DNA of 64,000 bases. Origin: Rhynchopus sp. YZ270_cl-10. Lineage: Eukaryota > Euglenozoa > Diplonemea > Diplonemida > Diplonemidae. Made by a program: the position numbers and the translations under genes. Of the stretch, positions 11,378-21,459 are shown piece by piece (the stretch's first letter is position 1; the number at the start of each line of letters is the position of its first letter). Location: contig OZ037857.1 of NCBI GenBank assembly GCA_964035575.1, positions 372,001 to 436,000 of the forward strand, in the 5' to 3' direction. The notes under the pieces were generated by a model, which did no database searches, had not been told where the DNA came from, and saw only the letters and a program-made list of their open reading frames with translations.

Positions 11378-12323
11378 TCATTAGGCACTGCCGCCTGCTT
11401 CGCAGCAGCTTCGTCTTGCGGCGTCTTCTGTATCGCTGCTGCTGGGCTGGCCATCACCCTCTCGTAGATGCTCTCCATTTGCAGAAGCTTTTCACTCTTG
11501 GCCACCGGCTTCTCCGTCGCGGACTTCTGTTTGGGGTTTGCCGCACCCCACCCTGTTCTGGTTGCAAGGCTTTCTTTTGGGTACTGCACACCACCACCCT
11601 TTGCGCCCTTGCCATTACTTTCTTGGGGCTGGTTGGTGTGAGGCTTTTTGTCCTTCCGACCACGGTGCTGCTGTTGGTGTTGTGGTTGCTGCTGCTGCTG
11701 CTGCTGCGCCTGTTGCGCCTGCTGCTGGAGCTGCTGCTGCTGGACTTGCTGGAGCTGTTGCTGCTGCTGCTGTTGGAGTGCTTGCTGGGGCAGCTGGCGG
11801 GCATTGTTCGCGCTGTTGTTGTGCTGGGTGTGCTGCATATGCGCTGCAGCAGGCGGGGGTGCCACGGACTGCACATCGGGCTGGGCCTGGGCGTCGGCAG
11901 TACCTACAATAAGAGAGATGTAAACACAATAAAGAGAAATGCACATTTACTTTGAAAGATCTGTGGAAAATCTTTCAAAATATAAAAAACTGTTCCGAAA
12001 TGGAGCAGAAATTTACTCAAAATATGTCGCCATTTGAGGGCAGGGAATTACCACCGCTTTTTTCCACCCCCATTTTTCCGAATTCGGATCTAAAAGACAA
12101 TCATGCTTCACCTTCTTCACCTCTCAACCCTCAAAAACATACCTTGCCCAAACGCGGGCGGTGCCCCCGGTGGGTATACGTATCCCGCCTGTCCCCCTGC
12201 TGCAGGCATCCCTGGCAAACCCCACCCCTGTGTCTGTGCAGGCACTGGCGCCGCCACATGTGTAGGTGCCGGAGCACCCTGTGGCTTTGCGCCCGTTCTC
12301 CAGTTCTTCTCTACTGAATCCAT
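9119..12323 (-). CDS. Glutamine-rich protein, four exons
   Basis: Exons 12323-12143, 11903-9538, 9496-9443 and 9382-9119 join in phase to a 954-residue protein. Introns are 239, 41 and 60 nt, all GTATG...AG. The start is the ATG at 12323 (MDSVEKNWRTGAKPQ). Residues 1-60 are Pro/Ala/Gly-rich. The long second exon is Gln/Ala-rich, with one run of 29 uninterrupted CAG codons (10680-10594) and further polyQ, plus basic Gly/Lys patches. A short amphipathic helix-rich segment spans the last three exons (EKLILEEVRRLIKILGDQ, ESIEVTKMSLTSL, SLQRRIAEM) and probably forms a coiled coil. The tail is Pro/Met/His-rich. Such composition is common in transcription coactivators and RNA-granule proteins, but no domain family is recognisable. 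Confidence 0.75.
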
Positions 12324-12501
12324 GACGGCGCCACCCCCCTCTCCCCCCTACCTGGGCCTAATGCTATAGTGAGATGTGGGGAAGGAGGCTAGGTGGGGGT
12401 GGTGTGTGTTGTGTGTTGTGTTGTGTCGTGTTCTGGAGGGATTGGGTGGCAAAAAATGGTGGTTTTGGTCTCGGATTTTTTTCAGGGCGCATTACTAAAT
12501 A

Positions 12502-13748
12502 TGGCTCAGTCCATAAACCCCCCCCCCCCCCCCCCCCCTGAAAGGTAACCTCAGCAACTATTTGGATATTATCAAATATGTACTAGGACGTTCTGTTCGA
12601 TTTTTGTTTTAATGAATCCAGAGTAAAGTTTCTGAATTCATTAAAACAAAAATCGAGCAAAAAGACCGAGTACATATTTGATGGATCACCCCCGAGAGGT
12701 AAATAAGTTACCGGTAACCCCAGTTACCGGTAATTCCTTAAGGATTCCTTAAGAAACACGGAAGCCTCAGTGTGAGCCAGGGGCCAGAAAAGCCCTCAAA
12801 GCCACATATTTTCACCCCAGAACCTATCCCTGAGGGGTACCCAGGCTGTTTCGGGGTGTTTAGAAGGACTTCGTGGGACTTAGAACCATGTTTCAAAAAG
12901 TGTCAAGCACCTGGTACCAAGGGTTTTCCCACCCAAGGTATCTTAAGCCGTCAAAAAACGTGAAGTAGGCAATACATCAAAAAAACCCCCCCTGAGGTCA
13001 AAAAAACCACACCACAGGCCCATTTGGACCCCAAAAATCGAATTCCGCCCGATTTTGGGCACTTTTGACCACTTCTGAGCGACTTTTTTGCATTTTTTAA
13101 AAAGTGACCACCAACTTGTACCTTGCCCACCCCCCGTAGATAGAGCAACTCACACATCCATCACGCCTCAGTGTGAGCCAGGGGCCAGAAAAGCCCTCAA
13201 AGCCACATATTTTCACCCCAGAACCTATCCCGAGGGGTACCCAGGCTGTTTCGGGGTGTTTAGAGGGACTTGGTGGAACTTAGAACATGTTCTGAAAAAG
13301 GTACCAGGACTTGGTACCTTGGGTGGGAAAACCCTTGGTACCAGGTGCTTGACACTTTTTGAAACATGGTTCTAAGTCCCACGAAGTCCTTCTAAACACC
13401 CCGAAACAGCCTGGGTACCCCTCAGGGATAGGTTCTGGGGTGAAAATATGTGGCTTTGAGGGCTTTTCTGGCCCCTGGCTCACACTGAGGCTTCCGTGTT
13501 TCTTAAGGAATCCTTAAGGAATTACCGGTAACTGGGGTTACCGGTAACTTATTTACCTCTCGGGGGTGATCCATCAAATATGTACTCGGTCTTTTTGCTC
13601 GATTTTTGTTTTAATGAATTCAGAAACTTTACTCTGGATTCATTAAAACAAAAATCGAACAGAACGTCCTAGTACATATTTGATAATATCCAAATAGTTG
13701 CTGAGGTTACCTTTCAGGGGGGGGGGGGGGGGTTTATGGACTGAGCCA
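12502..13748. mobile_element. 1,247-bp foldback element, TA target duplication
   Basis: Left end TGGCTCAGTCCATAAACC then a C-run; the right end is its exact inverse, with TA on each side (12500-12501, 13749-13750). The inverted repeats are about 440 bp (to about 12942 and from about 13316), leaving roughly 370 bp in between. That interior includes a third, shorter copy of part of the arm (about 13165-13305). The arms contain nested palindromes (GTTACCGGTAAC, CCTTAAGGATTCCTTAAG). No ORF of a transposase. TA duplication fits a Tc1/mariner-type MITE; this assignment is inference. Confidence 0.85.
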
Positions 13749-13763
13749 TATGCACATCGCGGT

Positions 13764-13919
13764 ATGGTCGATGTGCAGACAACCCTATACCTGGATAATG
13801 TAGGAGTGATCGAGGACAACACTGTGTATGATTTGTCCCTATCCCTTCGTACAACGTGGCATACATTTACAACGGAACATCCCCAACAGCCCCAGGAACG
13901 ATGTAGAGGCCTCATGTGA
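13764..13919 (+). pseudogene. Short coding-like fragment
   Basis: ATG at 13764 opens 51 codons of ordinary composition (MVDVQTTLYLDNVGVIEDNT...) directly beside the foldback element. No family recognised; possibly a decayed gene into which the element inserted. Confidence 0.2.
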
Positions 13920-14244
13920 AGCTCTACGTTAGCAAGCATCTTGACATAAGATGACAGCAAAAAAAGGGAAATACCTACAAGTCTTTCCAGGACGATTTAT
14001 ATTAGATAAAGCTGACACACTGTGCACAATTGGCTCAGAATTTTAGTTCGAAAGTTGCTTCAGCCCGCAAAGTAGTGTATTAAAAAAAATCCCTTTTTTT
14101 AAATCCGCATTTTCTTTTCGAGTCCTTTGCATCATGAAGGGGGAGGGTGAAGGGTATCGTGCAGTGCTGTGATAAGTTTTTCCCTGTGGCGCAACACACA
14201 ATGAATCTTTGCTCCTGTTTAAAAAAAAAAACATCAAAAAAGAA

Positions 14245-14283
14245 AATTTGCAAGATGAATGTGCCTCTCGTGCACACACATCT
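14245..14283 (+). repeat. H2 hairpin
   Basis: TTTGCAAGATGAAT-GTGC-CTCTC-GTGCAC-ACACATCT: inner stem GTGC/GCAC, outer stem AGATG/CATCT. Confidence 0.7.
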
Positions 14284-14354
14284 AAATACGGGGACGAAAC
14301 AGTACCCTCCCCCAAAGTGACAGGGACCCTTGATTTTTGTGTTTTCTTTTTTTT

Positions 14355-14400
14355 TTGAAAACTGTATTAGTGCAGACACCCGAGGATGAGCTCCACCATA
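14355..14400 (+). repeat. Dispersed repeat family V, copy 1
   Basis: TTTTGAAAACTGTATTAGTG...CACCCGAGGATGAGCTCCACC. Fuller copies at 30385-30435, 31734-31788, 34497-34535 and 38981-39020. TAGTG pairs with CACTA in the better copies. Confidence 0.65.
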
Positions 14401-14817
14401 CTATCATTTTAAAAAGCCACCCCCACCCAACCCCAACTGCCGTTCGCTTTGTACAACTTCTGTTTTTTTTGTTGCTACCCCATTTTATTTTGTTTTTTTT
14501 TTGCCACATTCCCTTCCTTCTTTGGTTTACTCTTTTTTTTTGATGAATTTTGGCAAAAAAAAAAATTCGTTCCTGTTCTATTTTCCTCTTCACATTTTTA
14601 AAAAACGTCTTTTTTTTCAGAGAAAATAGAATCCTACATGGATGTACAAAGTACTTTTTTCCAGAAAGTAAAAAAAAGTAGAAAAATCCCAGTACTTGAT
14701 ACTTCAAGTACTTGACCCGTTTTTTTTTTTTTTTTTTACTTGATTACTTTTTTTTTTGCATCAAGTACTTGATTCGGCAAAAAAATGGAAAAGTACTTGA
14801 ACCACCTGAATTAGCTG

Positions 14818-14940
14818 GGTGTTGGGAGGTGTTGGGAGGTGTTGGGAGGTGTTGGGAGGCGTTGGGAGGCGTTGGGAGGTGTTGGGAGGTGTTGGGAGGT
14901 GTTGGGGGGCGTTGGGGGGTGTTGGCGGGCGTTGGGAGGT
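14818..14940 (+). repeat. 10-bp minisatellite GTTGGGAGGT
   Basis: About 12 units, with GTTGGGAGGC and GTTGGGGGGT variants. The same unit recurs at 16371-16446 in the same orientation. Confidence 0.9.
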
Positions 14941-15097
14941 GAGGCACTTTTTTTCCCACCGGCGTGAGCCTTTTTCTCGTTGGTGAAGTTTTTTAAACAC
15001 CTGCATTATCATTTCCGGAATCCGTCCTCGCTGTGGTGGGGTCAATTTGCCGAAATGGACAAGTTCTGAGTACATACGTGATCAATTTTCTCACGCA

Positions 15098-15484
15098 CAG
15101 TATACACAGTATACACAGTATACACAGTATACACAGTATACACAGTATACACAGTATACACAGTATACACAGTATACACAGTATACACAGTATACACAGT
15201 ATACACAGTATACACAGTATACACAGTATACACAGTATACACAGTATACACAGTATACACAGTATACACAGTATACACAGTATACACAGTATACACAGTA
15301 TACACAGTATACACAGTATACACAGTATACACAGTATACACAGTATACACAGTATACACAGTATACACAGTATACACAGTATACACAGTATACACAGTAT
15401 ACACAGTATACACAGTATACACAGTATACACAGTATACACAGTATACACAGTATACACAGTATACACAGTATACACAGTATACC
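15098..15484 (+). repeat. 9-bp minisatellite CAGTATACA
   Basis: About 43 nearly perfect units. The unit contains TATA and overlapping GTATAC palindromes. Confidence 0.95.
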
Positions 15485-15528
15485 ATAGCTGCACAGTACA
15501 GTACAGTTCTCGTTTTTGGTCAATTTCC

Positions 15529-16168
15529 GCACAGTACGCAGTACACAGTACGCAGTACACAGTACACAGTACACAGTACACAGTACACAGTACACAGTAC
15601 ACAGTACACAGTACACAGTACACAGTACACAGTACACAGTACACAGTACACAGTACACAGTACACAGTACACAGTACACAGTACACAGTACACAGTACAC
15701 AGTACACAGTACACAGTACACAGTACACAGTACACAGTACACAGTACACAGTACACAGTACACAGTACACAGTACACAGTACACAGTACACAGTACACAG
15801 TACACAGTACACAGTACACAGTACACAGTACACAGTACACAGTACACAGTACACAGTACACAGTACACAGTACACAGTACACAGTACACAGTACACAGTA
15901 CACAGTACACAGTACACAGTACACAGTACACAGTACACAGTACACAGTACACAGTACACAGTACACAGTACACAGTACACAGTACACAGTACACAGTACA
16001 CAGTACACAGTACACAGTACACAGTACACAGTACACAGTACACAGTACACAGTACACAGTACACAGTACACAGTACACAGTACACAGTACACAGTACACA
16101 GTACACAGTACACAGTACACAGTACACAGTACACAGTACACAGTACACAGTACACAGTACACAGTAGC
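15529..16168 (+). repeat. 7-bp minisatellite CAGTACA
   Basis: About 90 units with early CAGTACG variants. It differs from the 9-bp unit next to it by loss of TA, so one probably derived from the other. Confidence 0.95.
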
Positions 16169-16370
16169 AGTACAGCACCAGAGGTCGGGATTTTCCCTTG
16201 GAGGGCGTCTAAATTAATACATTTTTCGCTTTTTTTCCCAAATTTCCACTTTGCCTTTGCCACTATTTTTTTGTTTGACTTGGAACCGGGACCCCCCTGG
16301 AACCCCCTCCAGAAGGGGGTACAGAACACCCTCAAAAAAAAAAATCCCAAAATTCGGGCTAAATTGGAGG

Positions 16371-16446
16371 GGTGTTGGGAGGTGTTGGGAGGTGTTGGGA
16401 GGCGTTGGGAGGTATTGGGAGGGCGTTGGGAGGCGTTGGGAGGGTT
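16371..16446 (+). repeat. 10-bp minisatellite GTTGGGAGGT, second block
   Basis: Seven or eight units with GTTGGGAGGC and 11-bp variants, on the right side of the element. Confidence 0.9.
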
Positions 16447-16866
16447 TGCCGTTTTTTGCAAATCAGGTGGTTGAATAAATTCAAGTACTTTTCCATTTTT
16501 TTTACTTTTTTTGCCAATTCAAGTACTTGATGCAACAAAAAAAGTAATCAAGTAAAAAAAAAGTGAAAGTACTTGAAGGAAAAAAAGTACTTGAAGCAAG
16601 AAAAAAAAATTTTTTTCTTTTTTTTTTAAATCGATCAAGTACTTGAAGTACACCAAAAAAAGTGAAAAAAAGTAATCAAGTACTTTGTACATCCATGATC
16701 CTAAACAGAATGGAAAAAAAAAACAGTTATTCTGGGACATATTATCCCATCCCCCACAACCCTTTCAAATTCGTTCATTTTCCCCGAACCCTCCCTTCCT
16801 CCTCCCCCAAATTTCCCATTTTTATTATTTTATTTTTTAGCACAAAAACCCCTCATCTCACCCCCT

Positions 16867-18879
16867 CTACCTTTTTCTTGGTGTAGAGCTCTTCTTCGGT
16901 GTCTTTCTGGGTGTGGTGGTCTTTTTCGAAGGCTGCGATTGCATTCTGAAAAGCTCTTCTTCATGCAAATCCTTCTCAAGACCCTTGATGAAGGAGGGAA
17001 CATCACGAATGTGTTTGTTTCCGAGGGCAAGCTCGGATGCACGCTTCTCAAGGATGACCTCGCGGTCGTGCTGTTCAGTTTCACGCTTGGTTTTCCAGAA
17101 CTTTTCGATGGCTTCTTCTTTTTCAGAAAACCCATTTTCAGAGACGTTCCAATAGGTTGTAGCACGACCTTGCTTGCGTCCGAACACGATAGCATCGATG
17201 GGGTCTTCTGCCTCGAGACGCCCTTTGTTTGCCTCTGCATTTCTGTGCGTGATGGCGGCGAGGGTGGTGAAGGATTTGTTCTGCCCGAAGAGCACCTTTT
17301 GCAGCTTCGCCTCGGTCTCCTGGTATTGGTTGTTGAGAAGCACGCTGCGGGCCTCCATGTCTTGCTCATAGCGTTTGCGGGCTTCTGCTAGGCCCTGCAG
17401 GGCAACAGTTTCCTCATATTGTTTGGGAAGCTCGAATGTATCGTCTGTTTGATCGGCAATGCGTTGCTGATGCTGCCGTTCCAATTCCTGCCCAATGACA
17501 AGCTTGTTGCGCACCAAGTTGACCTCCGCATTTCCACGAAGACGCTTTCGGTTCGCCACAATCTGCTCCACCTCTGCCCCAGTAATGCTGCGCTTCGAAT
17601 CGTAGTAGCTGTGGTAGTGCTTCCAGATCTCGTTTTTCCTCTCCTTCGCACGGCGTTGTGAAATAAGGTGCATGTCATGCTTGTTCATGTACTTCAGGTA
17701 TTCTACCCACTCCTCTTCTGTGGCTTTTGTGGAAGAAACGATGTTGAGGCGAACGACGCGTTGGCGGCGCGGTTTTTGATCGATCTCTGTTTTGTCCCAT
17801 TCTGGGGTTCTGATGACCAACTCCCAATCGGTGACGGTGGTGGTTGTGGAAATGCCGTCTGACGAGCTTTTGATTTTGTAGGTGATGCAGGCTCCGGTCG
17901 TTTCGTCGATCCCTGCAGGGCGGGCGTCTGCGACTTCGCAAAGTTCATACACGGTTTGTCCGTTTACACGCTTCTTGGTAGCTACACGAATGAAGCTTCC
18001 AATGATCAATTCTTTAAAGAAAAAGAGGTGACAATGGGGTGCAATATCCCTGGTGCGAGAGAGTGTGATGCTGTCTATTTGGTGGTGCGTTGCCGGCTTG
18101 GTGTCCTCAACGCGTTGATCCTCTTTGGGTTGCTGCAGAAGCCCTTCGAAGAGGTTTTTGTCCTCATCGTCGTCATGGTCGTGTTCTGCGTACTGTGCAA
18201 GGTTTGCATCCCACGCCTTCTTCTCTTGCTCAGCATCCCATTCAGGGTCAGCTTGCTTCCCGTCGAAGAGGTCTTTGTCGTCATCATCATCATCCATTTC
18301 ACTTTGCTCTGCAGACTTCTGCCTCTTCTGTCTCGGCTCCTCCGAAGAAGACTCATCATCAATAAAAGCGCGTTTACGTTTCTCCTTCTTCACCTTTTTC
18401 TCTTTCTTCTCCTTCTTTGGAGACGCTTCCGATGATTTTTCTGGGGATGAGTCAGCAGGGGAGGAGGGCTTCTCGGGCGACGCCTTCTTCTTCTTCGGCG
18501 ATCTTTTTTCCTTTTTGTCTTTCTTTGGTGACCCAGCCTTTTTCTCCTTTTTCTCCTTTTTCGATTTTTTCTCCTTTTTAGGAGACCCAAGAGCTATCGC
18601 AGCTTCGTTTTCGAGGTCCGCCATTGCGTCATCGATGCCAGCAAAGACATCGTCTCCCAGCTCCTCCATCGGGTCCACAACCGCCTCGACTGCAGCAGCT
18701 GGGGTTGGCTCCTCCTCCGCGGGCACCACATCCTCCACCTTCGCAACAGCGTCCACTATCGGCTGCTCACCAGGCTGGGTCGCATCGAGGTCCTCCACCT
18801 CCATCTTCTCCTCGGGTCTCTGCGGGACCGGGGAGGGTGATGCGCTCTCCCTATCAGGCATCTGCTCAGGTTCTCCCAT
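16867..18879 (-). CDS. RTF1: RTF1, Paf1-complex subunit
   Basis: A 670-residue protein in one exon, starting at the ATG at 18879. Residues 1-270 are acidic and Lys-rich with SPKK-type repeats. A Plus3 domain spans about 270-395: KELIIGSFIRVATKKR, then YELCEVADARPAG, a YKIKSSSDG strand and the signature RLNIVSSTKATEEEWVEYL. A basic helical region and a Lys/Thr/Pro tail follow. In known RTF1 the Plus3 domain binds phosphorylated Spt5 repeats and ties the Paf1 complex to elongating RNA polymerase II in the nucleus; a histone-modification domain that promotes H2B ubiquitination lies N-terminal to it. The length and layout fit. Identification rests on the Plus3 motif. Confidence 0.85.
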   Translation of the reverse strand: MGEPEQMPDRESASPSPVPQRPEEKMEVEDLDATQPGEQPIVDAVAKVEDVVPAEEEPTPAAAVEAVVDPMEELGDDVFAGIDDAMADLENEAAIALGSPKKEKKSKKEKKEKKAGSPKKDKKEKRSPKKKKASPEKPSSPADSSPEKSSEASPKKEKKEKKVKKEKRKRAFIDDESSSEEPRQKRQKSAEQSEMDDDDDDKDLFDGKQADPEWDAEQEKKAWDANLAQYAEHDHDDDEDKNLFEGLLQQPKEDQRVEDTKPATHHQIDSITLSRTRDIAPHCHLFFFKELIIGSFIRVATKKRVNGQTVYELCEVADARPAGIDETTGACITYKIKSSSDGISTTTTVTDWELVIRTPEWDKTEIDQKPRRQRVVRLNIVSSTKATEEEWVEYLKYMNKHDMHLISQRRAKERKNEIWKHYHSYYDSKRSITGAEVEQIVANRKRLRGNAEVNLVRNKLVIGQELERQHQQRIADQTDDTFELPKQYEETVALQGLAEARKRYEQDMEARSVLLNNQYQETEAKLQKVLFGQNKSFTTLAAITHRNAEANKGRLEAEDPIDAIVFGRKQGRATTYWNVSENGFSEKEEAIEKFWKTKRETEQHDREVILEKRASELALGNKHIRDVPSFIKGLEKDLHEEELFRMQSQPSKKTTTPRKTPKKSSTPRKR

Positions 18880-19035
18880 TATGCTTTTTCTTTTTTCCTT
18901 TGAGAAATAAATGATAAATAAAAGGGATGGGGAGAAAAGGGGAGAAAAAAAAAAAATGAGGGCGTCAACTCTATTGGGTTCTATACTAATGCTGTTCCTA
19001 TTCCCCCATGCGATGAAGTAAAATAAATAGGCTTT

Positions 19036-19118
19036 GCTCCTGAAAACCCCATTTTGCGTACTTGTTGCGTACTTAGTGCGTAGTTGTTGCGTACTTGGTA
19101 TTTTTTATTTTCAGGAGC
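19036..19118. repeat. Small inverted repeat with TGCGTACTTG units
   Basis: GCTCCTGAAAA at 19036 and TTTTCAGGAGC ending at 19118 are exact inverses. Between them lie three or four TGCGTACTTG/TGCGTAGTTG repeats. It sits in the 333-bp gap between two minus-strand genes, so it could be a mini-element or part of the RTF1 upstream region; the rest of 18880-19212 shows nothing else. Confidence 0.6.
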
Positions 19119-19212
19119 ACCATTTTTAGTGATTTCTTTTTCAAAGCATAAATGGTGAAAAAAACTACAGCAGTCAAATTCATCGCCGTCCCCTCCTCCC
19201 CCCAGATGAGTT

Positions 19213-21459
19213 CTACAACAATTTAATGTCTTTAGATGGAGCCTCTCCTCGAGCTTTTCTCCATGGTTGTGGACGTGTCCATGATGTTCTGCCGTCTACG
19301 TGTTGATAGTATAGGTGGCCATCTGCGCTTTGCATCAACTCCCAACCATATGCTGGGAGAGCGGTGGCGGCAGGCTCAGCACCATACTTCCGTGTAAGCA
19401 CTGCGTAGAGAGCAGCGTCTTGCCCTTTGAACTGTTTGCATGTTGCTAATGTGAGAGGAAGCTTTTTAGGGTTATGTGTCTGATAAAAATTGAAAAGTCG
19501 TGCCAAAGACTGTTGCAGTTGCCCTTCCGTATCTACCTCTTTTATCCGAAACGGCTTTGCCCGGGTAGTGTATTGTTGTTCTACGGGGAGTTGAAGGCGT
19601 TCTGCTTCGGGAACGTCTGCGGCATCACCTAATTCATGACGGTGCTTCATTTCTGCTGCAATCGACGCATCCCGAAGCTCCTGTCCACGCACCACCGATC
19701 TCGATGCTGACAACGTGGAAACCGAAATGTATGTACACCAATCACTTCGTTCCGGTCGATCATCCCCTCTAGGCATACTAGCTTCAGAGCTCGTTGTGAA
19801 GTACATAGGCACAGCAGTGGAGGTATCAAAAATCGGTTCATTCTCTCGTTGGATCCCTCCATCCGAATTTGGAATGCGAAATGAAAATGCGGTTTCTCCG
19901 CTAGTCTGTACCCTCTCTAACGCAGCGGAAAGTGTCATTGTAGTAGGTGCCGCTATGAGACCCGCTTGGATTGGATATACAATGTGATCTGGACCTCCTC
20001 CTCCAGTCGCAACTCTGAAGCAGAAAACGCCTCGTTTTGCGCGAAATTTCCCACTGCTAACCGGGATGTCAAATGGAGTGGATTGGGGAAGTGCTGGGGC
20101 GCGCGAATCAGAGGGAATGTGCTTCGCGTGTTTGCGTTTCAGGGCGGCTTCCGGGAAGACCCCGTGGGTGGTCCAGAGGGAAGGGCAAGAGAGGAAAGGG
20201 GAGCGGAGGACGTCGCTGAGGGGGAGGGTTGTGTCGAGTTTGGGAGGGGGCATGTCGTCCGCGACGGTGCCGATGGAGGAAGCTGCTCCTCCGGTGTCGT
20301 AGATGAGGTCGCGGACTGTGCGGATCAGATCGTGTAGGTTCGGTGGCGCCACCTCGCTCAGAGGAACCTGAGGCAGCCCCGCAAAAAACTTTTTGACAAT
20401 GTTCTGCACCAACCCAGCCCGCTTTGCCGGCACCATATCCGCCTCCCTCATAAACTGTGTTGTGTTCAATCTCGACAGCGGCACCATTTCATACGCCGTA
20501 AACGTCTCCCCAAACCTCGCCCCCATCGCCTCATCCCCAAAACGCCTCTGAATTTCATGCAAAACCCTCTTTTTTGCCCTCAAAATCGCATCCGTTTTGA
20601 CGCTTTCCTCTCTCCTTCTGAGGCTTTGCAGGGCAGTGCAAAAGGCGTTGCATGTTATATAGGCAGTTTTTGGACGTCCAGAATCCTCTTTCACATCATT
20701 TGAGGTATGCTGGTTCCCCACAGAGAGAAACACCACGCGCTTCGACGGATCGGGTTTGAGGGGAACGTCCTCGGAGGGGTGAGAAGGGTCTTCGTTTATA
20801 CGGTCGTCTAATACTGGTTCTCCTTCTCCACCGCCAAGACGGACGTCGCCTTCGGGATACGCTAGTAATTGATTCGAAAGTCTCCCAGCAGGAAACCCCT
20901 GCAAATGACTGTCTAACACAACGAAAAAGGTGCACTGCGAATGGATCGCAGTGCTCACAGAGTGCACGACGTCATGAAACCGTAGGGTCCCATTTTCTCG
21001 AAAATCGGCCGGAACTATTCTGCCGCTCCCATGATGTTCCTTATGTCCTCCATGAGTCGTCTTGCCAATATAAAATAACAGAACATTGTCGTTCGGTCTG
21101 GTTCCGCTAGAAAGCCAATGCACGCCTTTCAAAATATTGGCTCGTGTTGGCAGCTTTTCGACGTCGCCGTCGTCAACGAGAATTTTGATTTCGCCGGCAA
21201 AACCTTCCTCAAGAATTGTATCAAAGACCTGCAACGCTGTATCCTGCGCTTCTCGAATCATAGTAACTCCACCTTCACAATAATCCACTCCTATGATCAA
21301 AGCGCGTCCACGGACCGCTCCTAGGGTAGGCACTCCTTGTCGGGTAAAGATCTTTTCTGTGGGTTGCTCGTTATTAAGTCCAAGAACATCAAGATCAACA
21401 CCATCTTGAGAAAGCGACGAAGGAACAGATGGTAATGAAGCATCAGAAAAGAGAGACAT
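19213..21459 (-). CDS. Metacaspase-like pseudopeptidase with C-terminal WW domain
   Basis: 748 residues from the ATG at 21459. Residues 50-200 match the caspase-fold p20 domain of type I metacaspases: RALIIGVDY, PTRANILKGVHWLSSGTRPND, FYIGKTTHGGH and FFVVLDSHLQG. The histidine of the usual SGHGG is kept (His136 in TTHGG). The DSCHSG block reads DSHLQG (183-188), so the catalytic cysteine position is His185; Cys176 is nearby but off-register. A long middle part has no recognised domain. A WW domain closes the protein at about 704-733 (GWELMQSADGHLYY..., Trp706 and Trp727), which should bind Pro-rich ligands. Known metacaspases cleave after Arg/Lys; this one is probably inactive and may act as a scaffold or regulator. 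Confidence 0.8.
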   Translation of the reverse strand: MSLFSDASLPSVPSSLSQDGVDLDVLGLNNEQPTEKIFTRQGVPTLGAVRGRALIIGVDYCEGGVTMIREAQDTALQVFDTILEEGFAGEIKILVDDGDVEKLPTRANILKGVHWLSSGTRPNDNVLLFYIGKTTHGGHKEHHGSGRIVPADFRENGTLRFHDVVHSVSTAIHSQCTFFVVLDSHLQGFPAGRLSNQLLAYPEGDVRLGGGEGEPVLDDRINEDPSHPSEDVPLKPDPSKRVVFLSVGNQHTSNDVKEDSGRPKTAYITCNAFCTALQSLRRREESVKTDAILRAKKRVLHEIQRRFGDEAMGARFGETFTAYEMVPLSRLNTTQFMREADMVPAKRAGLVQNIVKKFFAGLPQVPLSEVAPPNLHDLIRTVRDLIYDTGGAASSIGTVADDMPPPKLDTTLPLSDVLRSPFLSCPSLWTTHGVFPEAALKRKHAKHIPSDSRAPALPQSTPFDIPVSSGKFRAKRGVFCFRVATGGGGPDHIVYPIQAGLIAAPTTMTLSAALERVQTSGETAFSFRIPNSDGGIQRENEPIFDTSTAVPMYFTTSSEASMPRGDDRPERSDWCTYISVSTLSASRSVVRGQELRDASIAAEMKHRHELGDAADVPEAERLQLPVEQQYTTRAKPFRIKEVDTEGQLQQSLARLFNFYQTHNPKKLPLTLATCKQFKGQDAALYAVLTRKYGAEPAATALPAYGWELMQSADGHLYYQHVDGRTSWTRPQPWRKARGEAPSKDIKLL

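Larger units (their letters stand above)
14637..16697. mobile_element. 2,061-bp inverted-repeat element filled with minisatellites
   Basis: Ends CATGGATGTACAAAGTACTT (left) and its inverse (right), each flanked by ATCCTA (14631-14636, 16698-16703), a 6-bp target duplication. The subterminal parts carry the palindromic word CAAGTACTTG several times on both sides. Inside lie a 10-bp minisatellite twice, a 9-bp and a 7-bp minisatellite. All ORFs here are repeat translations; no transposase. The superfamily is uncertain. Confidence 0.75.

Noticed and set aside
9820-11955. Very long plus-strand ORFs rich in Leu, Ala or Cys
   Set aside because: They are the complement of CAG/CAA repeats of the spliced minus-strand gene and have no ordinary protein sequence.
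14355-14400. U4 snRNA gene
   Set aside because: Only TTGAAAACT matches; stem II and the U6-pairing region are missing.
15098-16168. CRISPR-like array
   Set aside because: Units are 7-9 bp without unique spacers, in a eukaryotic context.
15042-16474. ORFs of 150-475 codons on both strands
   Set aside because: Pure translations of 9-bp and 7-bp minisatellites (QYT, HSTQYTV, YCVLCTV repeats).
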